DNA of 64,000 nt from Clostridium vincentii (GTDB lineage Bacteria > Bacillota > Clostridia > Clostridiales > Clostridiaceae), in assembly GCF_002995745.1 (NCBI RefSeq), contig NZ_PVXQ01000019.1:1-64000 (forward strand), in the 5' to 3' direction. A model generated the notes under the pieces. It was not told where the DNA came from. It did no database searches and worked only from the letters and a program-made list of their open reading frames with translations. Within the stretch, counting starts at the first letter, position 1. Every line of letters begins with the position of its first letter. The translations under genes and the position numbers were made by a program. Positions 17,306 through 26,660 of this stretch are shown here, one piece after another.

Positions 17306-19105
17306 TTAAATTTTGTACCTCTCTAAATCCTTTTTGAATGTTTGTGTAATACCTTTGAAATCACTTATATTATCGATAAGTTTTTTTATTTCATTAGTAT
17401 AATTTGTTACATTAGCACTTACCTCTTCAGAAGATGCTGAATTTTCTTCCGCAATTGCAGCTAAGTTTTCTACACTATCATAAACACTTGCTATAGAATC
17501 TGCTTCAGTATTAAGCTTATTTATAGTTTCTATCATAGAAGTAGCGACGCTTTTCACAGATTCATTAGCCTCAAAACTCTTGTTCCTAACAATTCCCAAG
17601 TTATCAGTTTCCTTTTCCAATACATCATACTGAATTTCTATCTTGACTACTAAGGATTTTATTTCACGAACAAATTCTTCTAAATTAGAATTAATTTCTT
17701 TAACTGCATCTTCAGATTGTTCAGCCAAATTTCTTATTGACTCAGCTACAACAGCAAATCCTCTGCCCTGTTCACCTGCTCTAGCAGCTTCAATGGATGC
17801 ATTTAAAGCTAACAGATTAGTTTGTTCAGATATTCCTGAAACTATAGAAACAATATTAGTTATATCCTTAGCCTTATCTTCAAGCTGTGTACCTTTAACC
17901 TTAACTTCATTAAATTTTTCTAATGAAGTCAAAATGTTTTTACTAGCACTATCTACATTTTCATAACTATTATTTATTTTGTTCATTACATCTTCAAGTT
18001 GTAATTTATTTGCATTTTCATTTTTAACTATGCCCTTTAAAGCCTCAATATTTCCATTTAGTGATTGTGCAACAACATCTGTATTCTCAGCCTGCATGAT
18101 TGCACCACCTGCTACCTGTTCAACAACACCTCCGATTTCATCAGAAGTATGTCCCATAGCCTCAGATATCTTATTAATGATATCTACAAAAGTATTCATC
18201 TCATCTGTAACGCCTTTAAATCCAACGAAGTCAGTTTGTATAACTTTTTTATGAGTCTTAAGTAGTCCATATATTTCTTCAAAGAAATCATTTGTACTAA
18301 TTTTTCCATCAATATTATATTGATTATTTATAATTCGTCCAAGTTCTTCTTTTATTTGATTAATAGGAGACATCATTAAAGATACTCCCACAAAAGCTGC
18401 AAGTCCTGATACAGAACTTCCAATTAGTCCTTTGATAAGGTTATCAATACCTAGCAATGGAATCATTACTATCGCAGATATTATAAAGGTGAATACGCCT
18501 GCTTTAGCTCCAAAGTTTTTCATAAATCCTAGAGAAAGTACTCTATTGAAAAAATATTTTTTGCTATAATATATATCTTTATCAAAAGTGAGTTTCAATT
18601 TTAATTCACTGTCAGTTTTTAAAATCTGTTCTATCTTTACCTTTTCATTAAAATGTTCACATGTCCCATCTAGCATACCAAGAAAATAATCAAACATTCC
18701 TCTAGATGATTTGTAACTAAATATAGCTTCGGTTCTTGAAATAGCTTCTATTCCAACTAATGGAGGCTTAGCTCCAGCAAATTTTTTAGTCATTACTACA
18801 TGTACATCAAACATAGATTTTAAAAACGAGTATGCATTCTCATGATCAAAAAAGGCAGGATAATCATTACTGAAGACTTTTATATTATCTTGACCAATTT
18901 TTCTCCACAGCAACCCGATTCCCATATTTTCCTTTTCTGCAATGTATTTAATTATTTTTTTTACTTCTCCATCATCAACATTTTCAATAGGCGAAAATAT
19001 TTTGCCGCTACCCCACCCAATATTATTCATGGCTTTATTAACTGTCTCATCTCCAAATAATTTTCTATTGGTTTTCATCCACGTTGATACTACTGTTCCT
19101 TTCAT
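17306..19105 (-). CDS. Methyl-accepting chemotaxis protein with H-NOX heme gas-sensing domain
   Basis: Gas sensor of 599 residues. Residues 1-180 are an H-NOX domain opening [18 protein letters not shown]. With no numbering shift from the Thermoanaerobacter protein it has the proximal heme ligand His102 (DVHVVMTKK), heme contacts Pro115 and Tyr131-x-Ser133-x-Arg135 (YKSSR), and the distal O2 hydrogen-bond set Trp9, Asn74 and Tyr140. Two membrane helices follow (about 198-219 and 226-246), then a HAMP-like linker and a cytoplasmic signalling domain with tip [20 protein letters not shown] (about 427-446). It is therefore predicted to sense O2 (and NO) inside the cell and drive taxis. GGGGG precedes the ATG. 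Response regulator and cheX genes follow on the same strand. Confidence 0.95.
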   Translation of the reverse strand: MKGTVVSTWMKTNRKLFGDETVNKAMNNIGWGSGKIFSPIENVDDGEVKKIIKYIAEKENMGIGLLWRKIGQDNIKVFSNDYPAFFDHENAYSFLKSMFDVHVVMTKKFAGAKPPLVGIEAISRTEAIFSYKSSRGMFDYFLGMLDGTCEHFNEKVKIEQILKTDSELKLKLTFDKDIYYSKKYFFNRVLSLGFMKNFGAKAGVFTFIISAIVMIPLLGIDNLIKGLIGSSVSGLAAFVGVSLMMSPINQIKEELGRIINNQYNIDGKISTNDFFEEIYGLLKTHKKVIQTDFVGFKGVTDEMNTFVDIINKISEAMGHTSDEIGGVVEQVAGGAIMQAENTDVVAQSLNGNIEALKGIVKNENANKLQLEDVMNKINNSYENVDSASKNILTSLEKFNEVKVKGTQLEDKAKDITNIVSIVSGISEQTNLLALNASIEAARAGEQGRGFAVVAESIRNLAEQSEDAVKEINSNLEEFVREIKSLVVKIEIQYDVLEKETDNLGIVRNKSFEANESVKSVATSMIETINKLNTEADSIASVYDSVENLAAIAEENSASSEEVSANVTNYTNEIKKLIDNISDFKGITQTFKKDLERYKI

Positions 19106-19480
19106 TAATATTTATCCCCCTTAAGATTATTTATAAAAATCAACTTTTTATTTTCATTGAATAATTTCATTCAATTATATAATATTTTACTTCTATATAG
19201 TAATTATTATTATATATTATATTGATGCAATTTGGAATTTAATTTATTTATATTTAACATTCTTATCAAAAGAATATTTTCACTTCTGGGTCAAAAACAT
19301 ATTTGTTTCAATTTATAGATATATTTTCATATTTTATAAAATATCATTATTGTAGTTTATAGCTCTATATGTTATTATGTCCATAATATAAACATTTGTT
19401 TAGTATTAGATTAATAATGAATTTTATTAAAATTTCACATATTATAAGTTATTAATTTAAATTAATAGGGAGGATAATTT
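19106..19480. promoter_or_regulatory. Divergent intergenic region, H-NOX receptor and liv operon
   Basis: A gene-free AT-rich region. A 7-bp palindrome ATTGAAT-N6-ATTCAAT (19156-19175) lies 51 bases from the receptor start and is a candidate operator. No sigma-D-type flagellar promoter and no convincing sigma-A promoter could be picked for either side. No riboswitch or T-box structure was recognised ahead of livJ. Confidence 0.35.
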
Positions 19481-20623
19481 ATGAAAAAGAAACTACTTTC
19501 AGCACTATTGGCTTCTGTTATGACCATTACTCTTCTTTCTGGCTGTGGAAAGAGCACTACTGATGATAGCATAATTAAAATAGGAGCTATCGGCCCATTA
19601 TCTGGAGCTGCTTCAACTTACGGTATATCAGTAAAAGAGGGTGCTACCTTACTTGAAAAAGAAGTTAACGATGCAGGGGGCATTAATGGAAAGCAAATCA
19701 AGTTTTTCTTTGAAGACGACCAAGCTGATCCCAATTCAGCACTACAGGCCTTTAATAAGCTAGTTGATGATGAAAAGGTGTGTGCAGTATTAGGAGGAGT
19801 AACATCAGGGGCAACCCTTGCAATAGCTCCTAACGCAACTTCAAGAGAAATACCAATGATTACTCCAACAGGAACAGAACCAACTATTACAAATCTTGGT
19901 GGAGAGTATATGTTTAGAGGATGTTTTGTTGACTCATTCCAAGGCGAAGCTCTTGGAAAATATGCTACAGAAACATTAGGAAAGAAAACAGCTGCAGTTT
20001 TGTACAATGCAGGCTCAGATTACTCAAAGGGAATAGCTGACAGTTTCAAAACAAAATTCGAAGCCGAAGGTGGAACAATAACTGAATTCCTTACTTATAA
20101 TGACAAGGATACTGATTTTAAAGCTCAATTAACAAAAATCAAGAGTGATAATCCAGATGTATTAGTATTACCTGATTATTACAACGTTGTTGGACTTATT
20201 GCTAAGCAAGCTAGAGGAATTGGTATTGAATCACAATTTCTTGGTGGAGACGGTTGGGAATCAGAGGATCTAGTAAAAATTGGTGGAGATGCTGTAAATG
20301 GTGCATTATACATTAATCACTACTATTCAGCAGACACAGAAGAAGTAGTTAAGAACTTTGTTGATACTTATAAAGAAGAATATAATAAAGAACCTGATGC
20401 CTTTGCTGCTCTTTCATATGATACAGCTAAAATTCTAGTTAAAGCAATTGAAAAAGCTGATAGCACAGATGGAGATGCAATTAAAACTGCTTTAGCCAGT
20501 ATGGAAATGGACAGTGTTACAGGTAACATTAAATTTAATAGTGATAGAAGTGCTATAAAATCTGCAGTAGTTATTAAAATTGATGCAGGAAATAAAACTT
20601 TAGCTGATAAAATTAATCCTTAA
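19481..20623 (+). CDS. livJ: Branched-chain amino acid ABC transporter, substrate-binding lipoprotein
   Basis: Periplasmic-binding-type receptor tethered outside the membrane. The signal peptide ends in the lipobox LLSGC (Cys22). The mature part is a type I binding fold (IKIGAIGPLSGAASTYG, DDQADPNSALQAF, VLGGVTSGATLAIAP), 380 residues in all, the usual size. AGGGAGG precedes the ATG. It heads a five-gene operon with both permeases and both ATPases. Binding of leucine, isoleucine or valine is the family norm; related proteins bind other amino acids or amides, so the ligand is inferred. Confidence 0.93.
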   Translation: MKKKLLSALLASVMTITLLSGCGKSTTDDSIIKIGAIGPLSGAASTYGISVKEGATLLEKEVNDAGGINGKQIKFFFEDDQADPNSALQAFNKLVDDEKVCAVLGGVTSGATLAIAPNATSREIPMITPTGTEPTITNLGGEYMFRGCFVDSFQGEALGKYATETLGKKTAAVLYNAGSDYSKGIADSFKTKFEAEGGTITEFLTYNDKDTDFKAQLTKIKSDNPDVLVLPDYYNVVGLIAKQARGIGIESQFLGGDGWESEDLVKIGGDAVNGALYINHYYSADTEEVVKNFVDTYKEEYNKEPDAFAALSYDTAKILVKAIEKADSTDGDAIKTALASMEMDSVTGNIKFNSDRSAIKSAVVIKIDAGNKTLADKINP

Positions 20624-20647
20624 ATATTATAGGAGGAGTACTATACA

Positions 20648-21523
20648 ATGGAATTTTTACAACAACTTATTAACGGGCTAGCTTTAGGTAGCGTATACGC
20701 CCTCCTAGCATTAGGTTATACGATGGTATATGGAATTATACAACTTATAAACTTTGCACATGGTGAAATATATATGATAGGAGCCTTCGCAGGCTTCTAT
20801 TCTTCTACAACCCTAGGCTTATCACTAATACCAACCTTATTCATTGCTATGATAGCCTCAGGTCTGGCAGGTATAATAATAGAAAAGATTGCTTATAAGC
20901 CATTAAGAAATTCACCTAGAATAACTTTGCTTATTACAGCAATTGGAGTATCTTTATTTCTACAAAATGGTATGAGAATATTAGTAGGTTCTAATCCTAA
21001 GCCATTTCCTGATTTACTTCACGCGGGGTCAATTAATATAGGAGCTATCCAAATTGAATGGAAAACCATATTAATGATTGCAGTTTCTGCTGCTCTTGTC
21101 TTAGTACTTCAATTTATTGTTTACAAAACAAAGGTCGGGAAAGCAATGCGAGCATCTTCCCAAGATATGGAAGCGGCTTCCCTTATGGGTATAAATGTTA
21201 ACAATACTATTTCTCTTACATTTGCTATAGGCTCTGCCTTAGCTGGTATTGCAGGAGTTTTAGTTGCAATTTCATATCCTAGCATTACGCCTTATATGGG
21301 AATTATGCCTGGACTTAAATCCTTTGTCGCAGCAGTACTTGGAGGAATCGGAAGTATACCTGGTGCTCTTGTTGGAGGAGTTGCTATTGGAGTAATTGAA
21401 ACATTTTCAAAAGCTTATATATCAACTAATTTCTCCGATGCAATCGTATTTGGAGTTTTAATTATAATACTTTTAATTAAGCCTTCCGGTCTATTAGGTA
21501 AAAAGACCCATGAGAAAGTGTAG
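20648..21523 (+). CDS. livH: Branched-chain amino acid ABC transporter permease LivH
   Basis: Inner-membrane permease of 291 residues with about eight helices. It shows LivH features: the opening QQLINGLALGSVYALLALGYTMVYGI, INFAHGEIYMIGAF, and near the C-terminus the ATPase-coupling region ASSQDMEAASLMGIN and the VLGGIGSIPGALVGG block. AGGAGGAG lies 9 bases before the ATG. It is 24 bases after livJ and abuts livM. Confidence 0.94.
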   Translation: MEFLQQLINGLALGSVYALLALGYTMVYGIIQLINFAHGEIYMIGAFAGFYSSTTLGLSLIPTLFIAMIASGLAGIIIEKIAYKPLRNSPRITLLITAIGVSLFLQNGMRILVGSNPKPFPDLLHAGSINIGAIQIEWKTILMIAVSAALVLVLQFIVYKTKVGKAMRASSQDMEAASLMGINVNNTISLTFAIGSALAGIAGVLVAISYPSITPYMGIMPGLKSFVAAVLGGIGSIPGALVGGVAIGVIETFSKAYISTNFSDAIVFGVLIIILLIKPSGLLGKKTHEKV

Positions 21524-21532
21524 GTGTTACAT

Positions 21533-22483
21533 ATGAAAGAATTTTTAAAAAAGAAATCTATCCTAATTTTATTGGGATCTTTAGTTGTCTATGCTATTTT
21601 AATGGGGTTAATTAGTACTAAGGTAATAAATTCCTATTATGCTGGGATTATAAATTTAGCTTTGATTAATATTATATTAGCAGTTTCCTTAAATTTAATT
21701 GTAGGTTTTACTGGTCAATTGTGTTTAGGTCATGCTGGATTTATGTCAATAGGAGCTTATGTTTCAGCAGTAATTACGCAAAAAGCAGGCCTTCCATTTA
21801 TAGTTTCAATAATTATGGGTGCAATAGTTGCATGCTTATTTGCAGCCTTAATAGGATATCCTACCCTAAAACTTACAGGAGATTATTTTGCAATAACAAC
21901 CCTAGCTTTTTGTGAAATTATTAGAATAATTCTTATGAATATTGATTTTGTTGGTGGGGCTCGTGGCTTCACAGGTATTCCAATAAAAACTAATTTCACA
22001 GTTGCATTTCTATTTGCAGTTATTGTAATAATTATTATTTATAATATAATTCATTCGTCACAAGGGCGCGCAATGCTTTCCATCCGTGAGAATGAAATAG
22101 CGGCTGAATCAATGGGAATTAACGCATTTAAATATAAAATGATGGCATTCATCATAGCAGCCTTTTTTGCTGGACTAGCTGGTGGACTTTATGCCCACTA
22201 TATGGGATATATCCAGCCATCATCCTTTGATTTTAACAAATCAATAGATTTCTTAACCTTTGTTGTATTTGGTGGTATGGGGTCTCTATCTGGTTCAATT
22301 ATTGCTACTATAATATTAACCTTTTTACCAGAACTTTTAAGGGGAATGGCCGAGTACAGGATGCTAATATATCCATTAGCACTAATACTACTTATGATAT
22401 TCAGACCTCAAGGATTATTTGGAGACAAAGAAATTTCTCTTAAAATATTTAAAAGATTTAATAAAGACAGTAAGAAATTATAG
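21533..22483 (+). CDS. livM: Branched-chain amino acid ABC transporter permease LivM
   Basis: Second permease of the importer, about 316 residues, with eight to ten helices. Family landmarks are NLIVGFTGQLCLGHAGFM, TLKLTGDYFAITTLAF and the coupling loop RENEIAAESMGIN followed by FGGMGSLSGS. I choose the ATG at 21533, with AGGTG 6 to 7 bases upstream; a GTG at 21524, directly after the livH stop codon, is the alternative. It is followed by livG after 22 bases. Confidence 0.92.
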   Translation: MKEFLKKKSILILLGSLVVYAILMGLISTKVINSYYAGIINLALINIILAVSLNLIVGFTGQLCLGHAGFMSIGAYVSAVITQKAGLPFIVSIIMGAIVACLFAALIGYPTLKLTGDYFAITTLAFCEIIRIILMNIDFVGGARGFTGIPIKTNFTVAFLFAVIVIIIIYNIIHSSQGRAMLSIRENEIAAESMGINAFKYKMMAFIIAAFFAGLAGGLYAHYMGYIQPSSFDFNKSIDFLTFVVFGGMGSLSGSIIATIILTFLPELLRGMAEYRMLIYPLALILLMIFRPQGLFGDKEISLKIFKRFNKDSKKL

Positions 22484-22505
22484 AATTGAAAGGAGGCTTA
22501 ATCAT

Positions 22506-23264
22506 ATGTTGAATGTTGAAAATTTATCGATTGAATTTGGTGGCTTAAAGGCAGTTTCTGGTCTTGACCTTACTGTAAATGCTGGAGAAATCGTTGGCTT
22601 AATTGGACCTAATGGAGCTGGTAAGACTACTGTTTTTAATATGTTAACTGGTGTCTATAACCCAACTGATGGTAAAATTTCTTACCTAGGTGAAACCATT
22701 AACGGGCTTAAGCCTTATAATATAACCAAAAAGAAAATAGCACGAACCTTTCAGAATATAAGACTTTTTTCCAATCTTACTGTTCTTGATAATGTAAAGA
22801 TAAGTTTTAATTATAGAGTGAAATATTCTTTAATTGATTCTATTGTTAGAACTCCTAGATTTAAGAAAGAAGAAGAAGATATCACAAATAGGAGTATTGA
22901 ATTATTAAAAGTCTTCTCACTAGATAGTAAAAAGGATTCGTTAGCTAAAAATCTTCCTTATGGAGAGCAAAGAAAACTTGAAATAGTAAGAGCACTAGCG
23001 GCTAAACCATCCTTATTATTGCTAGATGAACCTGCTGCTGGAATGAACCCGCAAGAAACAGTTGATCTTATGTCTCTTATAAATTGGATTAAAGAAGAAT
23101 TCCATATATCTATTTTGTTAATAGAGCATGACATGAAGCTAGTTATGGGAATCTGTGATAAAATAGCAGTTCTTGATTATGGAAAAAAAATAGCTGAGGG
23201 GACTCCGATTCAGATTAAGAACAATCCTAAGGTAATTGAAGCCTATCTTGGAGAGGGGGCATAA
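22506..23264 (+). CDS. livG: Branched-chain amino acid ABC transporter ATP-binding protein LivG
   Basis: ATPase of 252 residues. Walker A is GPNGAGKTT; the Q-loop is ARTFQNIRLF, a LivG hallmark; Walker B is LLLLDEPAAGMNP and the switch His is in LIEHDMKLVM. The signature region is degenerate (NLPYGEQRKLEI in place of LSGGQ), as is normal for LivG. The start at 22506 follows AAAGGAGG; an upstream in-frame ATG at 22419 lies inside livM without a ribosome site. Confidence 0.94.
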   Translation: MLNVENLSIEFGGLKAVSGLDLTVNAGEIVGLIGPNGAGKTTVFNMLTGVYNPTDGKISYLGETINGLKPYNITKKKIARTFQNIRLFSNLTVLDNVKISFNYRVKYSLIDSIVRTPRFKKEEEDITNRSIELLKVFSLDSKKDSLAKNLPYGEQRKLEIVRALAAKPSLLLLDEPAAGMNPQETVDLMSLINWIKEEFHISILLIEHDMKLVMGICDKIAVLDYGKKIAEGTPIQIKNNPKVIEAYLGEGA

Positions 23265-23267
23265 AAA

Positions 23268-23972
23268 ATGCTAAAATTAGATAATATTAATTTATATTAT
23301 GGTGTAATTCATGCATTAAAGGATATTTCTCTTGAAGTAAATCAAGGTGAAATAGTAACTTTAATAGGCGCTAATGGGGCTGGTAAAACTTCAACTCTTA
23401 GGGCTATCTCTGGACTGCAACCAATAAAATCAGGTACTATTACGTTTAAAAATTCATCATTAAATAAAATTCCAGCACATAAAATAGTTTCCTTAGGTCT
23501 TTCTCATGTACCTGAAGGAAGAAGAGTTTTCGCCGCTTTAACAGTTAGGGAAAATTTAGAATTAGGTGCTTACTTAAGAAAAGATAAAGCTGAAATAAAG
23601 AAAGATATGGAAATGGTCTTTTCTAAATTTCCAAGATTAAAGGAAAGAGAAAAACAACAATCAGGTACATTATCCGGTGGTGAACAACAAATGCTTGCCA
23701 TAGGTAGAGCTTTGATGAATAGACCAGAAATGCTTATTCTAGATGAGCCATCTATGGGTCTAGCACCTTTAGTTGTAAAAGATATTTTTGAAACAATCGT
23801 AGAAATCAACAAGACGGGCACAACTATACTTTTAGTTGAGCAGAATGCCAATATGGCCCTCACCATTGCTAACAGAGCTTATGTACTTGAAACTGGTACA
23901 ATAGTTCAATCTGGTGATGCTAACGACCTTCTTAACGATGATAGCATAAAGAAGGCATATCTAGGAGAATAA
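23268..23972 (+). CDS. livF: Branched-chain amino acid ABC transporter ATP-binding protein LivF
   Basis: Second ATPase of the importer, 234 residues. Walker A GANGAGKTS, the LivF block SHVPEGRRVFAALTVRENLELGA (split motif), signature LSGGEQQM, Walker B MLILDEPSMGLAP and switch His replaced by Gln in LLVEQNANMAL, as is usual in LivF. It starts 4 bases after livG and ends the operon before a strong terminator. Confidence 0.94.
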   Translation: MLKLDNINLYYGVIHALKDISLEVNQGEIVTLIGANGAGKTSTLRAISGLQPIKSGTITFKNSSLNKIPAHKIVSLGLSHVPEGRRVFAALTVRENLELGAYLRKDKAEIKKDMEMVFSKFPRLKEREKQQSGTLSGGEQQMLAIGRALMNRPEMLILDEPSMGLAPLVVKDIFETIVEINKTGTTILLVEQNANMALTIANRAYVLETGTIVQSGDANDLLNDDSIKKAYLGE

Positions 23973-23980
23973 TATATGCA

Positions 23981-24021
23981 AAATAAGAGTGTCTACCTTA
24001 CTTTAGGATACACTCTTATTT
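23981..24021 (+). terminator. Terminator of the liv operon
   Basis: Twelve-bp stem AAATAAGAGTGT (23981-23992) with ACACTCTTATTT (24010-24021), followed by TTTATT. Confidence 0.9.
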
Positions 24022-24065
24022 TTTATTCATTTTATAATTACAGTAACATAAGGTATTTATAGGAG

Positions 24066-25280
24066 ATGATTATTATATTAAGCGTTGATTCAAGATTTAC
24101 TAAATTTATGGCCGAAGATGAAAATGTGATTTATGAATTAGCAGAACCCATTGAAGTAGCTATTGAAAATAGAGGTGAAAAGTTACTTCAAAGAAGGAAA
24201 TTGTTCATTAGTAATATTGGGAATTTATATTTTTACAATGAGGAAAAAAGCAGTTTTTTTTACTCAAATGCAAAAACGATTACAAAGAATATCTATTATA
24301 AAATTAAAGATGGATATGCACTTTGTTCATTAAAACATTTTATTGTCTTTGCAGAAAAGAAAAGTATTATAGCCCCTAATTTATTCATAGGCTGTACTAT
24401 CAAAATACCTGTTAATGATATGGATTTTATCCAAAAGAATTTATCCTTAGGGTTATTCTTCGAGAAGGATGCTATTGCTGAAAATCATGAAGATATATCC
24501 CCTGAGTCATCAGCTAATATTATTTTATCTGGAGAGCATCTAGTTAAAGAATATGGTGATTATAAAGATAAATTTACTGCTCTTAATGATGTTACAGTTA
24601 AAATTGAAACTGGAGATTTTGTTTGTATTATGGGTCCTTCTGGTTCTGGTAAATCTACCTTAATAAATAACTTGTCAACTATTGATACCCCTACAAGTGG
24701 AGCCGTAAAGTTTAAAGGGAAAAACTTGCTCTCTATGGGTGAAAAAGAAATGAGTAACTTCAGATATAAAAATCTTGGTTTTATATTTCAAGACTTTAAC
24801 TTAGTAAATACACTAACAGTTAAAGAAAATATTGCATTGCCTCTTATTCTAGCGGCTGTTCCAAGAAAAGAAATTGAAGAGCGTACAAGTGAAATAGCTG
24901 AAACATTAAATATCACTGAAATCTTAAAAAAATATCCTAGTCAGTGTTCAGGAGGACAAAGGCAAAGAGTTTCATGTGCAAGAGCTCTAGTTACTAATCC
25001 TCAAATAATAGTAGCTGATGAACCTACAGGAAACTTAGATACTAAAAATTCCCATGAGTTTTTAAAAATGTTGCAGAATTTAAATGAAAAAAATGGCACT
25101 ACAATCCTTATGGTTACCCATGATAATATGATCGCTAGTTATTCTAAAAAACTTATTTTCATTAGAGACGGTAAAGTAGCCGAAATCCTTGAAAAAGATT
25201 CATCTACACAAAAAGAATTTTTCTATAAGATTGTTGATGTTACTTCTGGAGAATCTCAAAATCTATTAGATATACTATAG
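24066..25280 (+). CDS. ABC transporter ATP-binding protein with N-terminal extension
   Basis: The C-terminal part (about 155-375) is a MacB/BceA-type ATPase: Walker A GPSGSGKST, Q-loop IFQDFNLV, signature CSGGQRQR, Walker B IIVADEPTGNLD and switch His in MVTHDN. Before it lies a novel-looking domain of about 150 residues rich in beta-strand pattern (RRKLFISNIGNLYFYNE and similar), which I do not recognise. The partner is the FtsX-type permease 10 bases downstream. Export of a peptide or lipid-linked compound, or antibiotic resistance, is the family expectation. AGGAG directly abuts the ATG (24066), so the real start may be ATT (24072) or ATA (24075). Confidence 0.85.
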   Translation: MIIILSVDSRFTKFMAEDENVIYELAEPIEVAIENRGEKLLQRRKLFISNIGNLYFYNEEKSSFFYSNAKTITKNIYYKIKDGYALCSLKHFIVFAEKKSIIAPNLFIGCTIKIPVNDMDFIQKNLSLGLFFEKDAIAENHEDISPESSANIILSGEHLVKEYGDYKDKFTALNDVTVKIETGDFVCIMGPSGSGKSTLINNLSTIDTPTSGAVKFKGKNLLSMGEKEMSNFRYKNLGFIFQDFNLVNTLTVKENIALPLILAAVPRKEIEERTSEIAETLNITEILKKYPSQCSGGQRQRVSCARALVTNPQIIVADEPTGNLDTKNSHEFLKMLQNLNEKNGTTILMVTHDNMIASYSKKLIFIRDGKVAEILEKDSSTQKEFFYKIVDVTSGESQNLLDIL

Positions 25281-25290
25281 GAGGTACTTT

Positions 25291-26550
25291 ATGGGGATAT
25301 TAAGATATGTTCGTATAACTTTTTTAAGAGATTTCAAAAAAAGTTTCTTTTATATTCTTGCTGTAATATTTTCTATTGCATTAACATTTAATACCTTTAA
25401 TGTAATCTTTAACCCTAATATTTTCGAACAGAAAGGTTTAGACTATACTATTATGGGTTTACTTGGTTTTATTATACAAGCTGTAGCTAGCTTACTTATG
25501 TTCTTTGCAAATTCCTATTATATTGAAGAAAAAATGACTGAATATGGTGTAATAGCCCTAACAGGAAAATCTGTATATGAAATTGGTGGCATAATGCTCC
25601 TTAGAAGCTTTTTTAGCAGTGGCATATCTATTTTTTTAGGCTGTGCTCTAGGGGTAATAACTTCTCCTTTAATAACTGCAAGAATGTATTCTATATTAAA
25701 TTTCTATGGAAACCCTAGTTTTTTATCCTCTATAGGTCTTGCCACTACTTTTTTACTATTATGTGTGCAATTCACGGCGGTCACATTAATTAATACAGGT
25801 TCCATCTATACTAAAAACATTACTGAATTAATGAATTATAAAAGTGTCCCTTTTATCTCTGATAAAAGAAATTTAAAAGTAAACTCAAAGGTTTATGTTA
25901 TTGTATTCTTATTACCTATAGTTGTATTTTTTCTTCCTATTATTGCTAAAGATAAAATAAAATTATTACTACTTGTTATAATCTTAGCCAGCTATGGAAC
26001 CCAAGGAATAGTAAGGTATTTTATTCCTGATTTATTGTATAAATATAGAACTAAACGGTTAAATACTAATAAAATCAGAATTATTTCTATTAGTAATTTA
26101 TACCGATCTATACAAAAATCTGTCGCATTAATTTTAACTTTAATTATCACTGCTACCCTTACCATAGCACTTTCATGTACTTATGAATCTGGAAGTGTAT
26201 TAAATCTTATTTCTCTTACTTGTTTTATTGTTTCAGTTGTAGTTCTGAGTTTAACTACAGTTTATAAGTTTTTGGCAGAATCATCAGGTAGGAGAGAAAA
26301 TTTTATTCAACTTAAATTGCTAGGCTATACAAATATGGAAATTTTAAAAATTATTATTGAGGAAGTTGTACTATATTATGGAATAATTCTATCAATAGCC
26401 TTAGCTCATATATTACTTATTATCATAACAAGTAATTCTGCAGGATATTTATCTACAACTGTTGGATTCAAAATTGTTCTAGGATTTATATTTACATTTG
26501 TTTTTACAGGTTTCATTTCATTCCTAGGATACAAAAAAGTTGCATTGTAA
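25291..26550 (+). CDS. FtsX-like ABC transporter permease
   Basis: Membrane partner of the preceding ATPase, 419 residues with about ten helices. The N-terminal half has an FtsX-type unit: SYYIEEKMTEYGVIALTGKS followed by three helices resembles the BceB/MacB coupling region. A second similar unit near 335-415 has FIQLKLLGYTNMEIL. BceB proteins are near 650 residues with a large extracellular loop; that loop is missing here, so a peptide-antibiotic sensor role is less likely. TAGGAGG precedes the ATG by 7 bases. Confidence 0.82.
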   Translation: MGILRYVRITFLRDFKKSFFYILAVIFSIALTFNTFNVIFNPNIFEQKGLDYTIMGLLGFIIQAVASLLMFFANSYYIEEKMTEYGVIALTGKSVYEIGGIMLLRSFFSSGISIFLGCALGVITSPLITARMYSILNFYGNPSFLSSIGLATTFLLLCVQFTAVTLINTGSIYTKNITELMNYKSVPFISDKRNLKVNSKVYVIVFLLPIVVFFLPIIAKDKIKLLLLVIILASYGTQGIVRYFIPDLLYKYRTKRLNTNKIRIISISNLYRSIQKSVALILTLIITATLTIALSCTYESGSVLNLISLTCFIVSVVVLSLTTVYKFLAESSGRRENFIQLKLLGYTNMEILKIIIEEVVLYYGIILSIALAHILLIIITSNSAGYLSTTVGFKIVLGFIFTFVFTGFISFLGYKKVAL

Positions 26551-26559
26551 TTAAAAATT

Positions 26560-26592
26560 AAGCCACCTTAAAAATTAATTTTAAGGTGGCTT
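26560..26592. terminator. Bidirectional terminator after the ABC exporter
   Basis: Fourteen-bp perfect stem AAGCCACCTTAAAA (26560-26573) with TTTTAAGGTGGCTT (26579-26592). It lies between the permease gene and the convergent HAD gene. Confidence 0.85.
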
Positions 26593-26660
26593 AACTTTCG
26601 TCATTTTACATTAATTGTATTTTATGATTATATATATTATCTACCCTATATAATTTAATT

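Noticed and set aside
19106..19480. T-box or riboswitch ahead of livJ
   Set aside because: No T-box motif, no leader terminator and no other recognisable aptamer in this AT-rich region.
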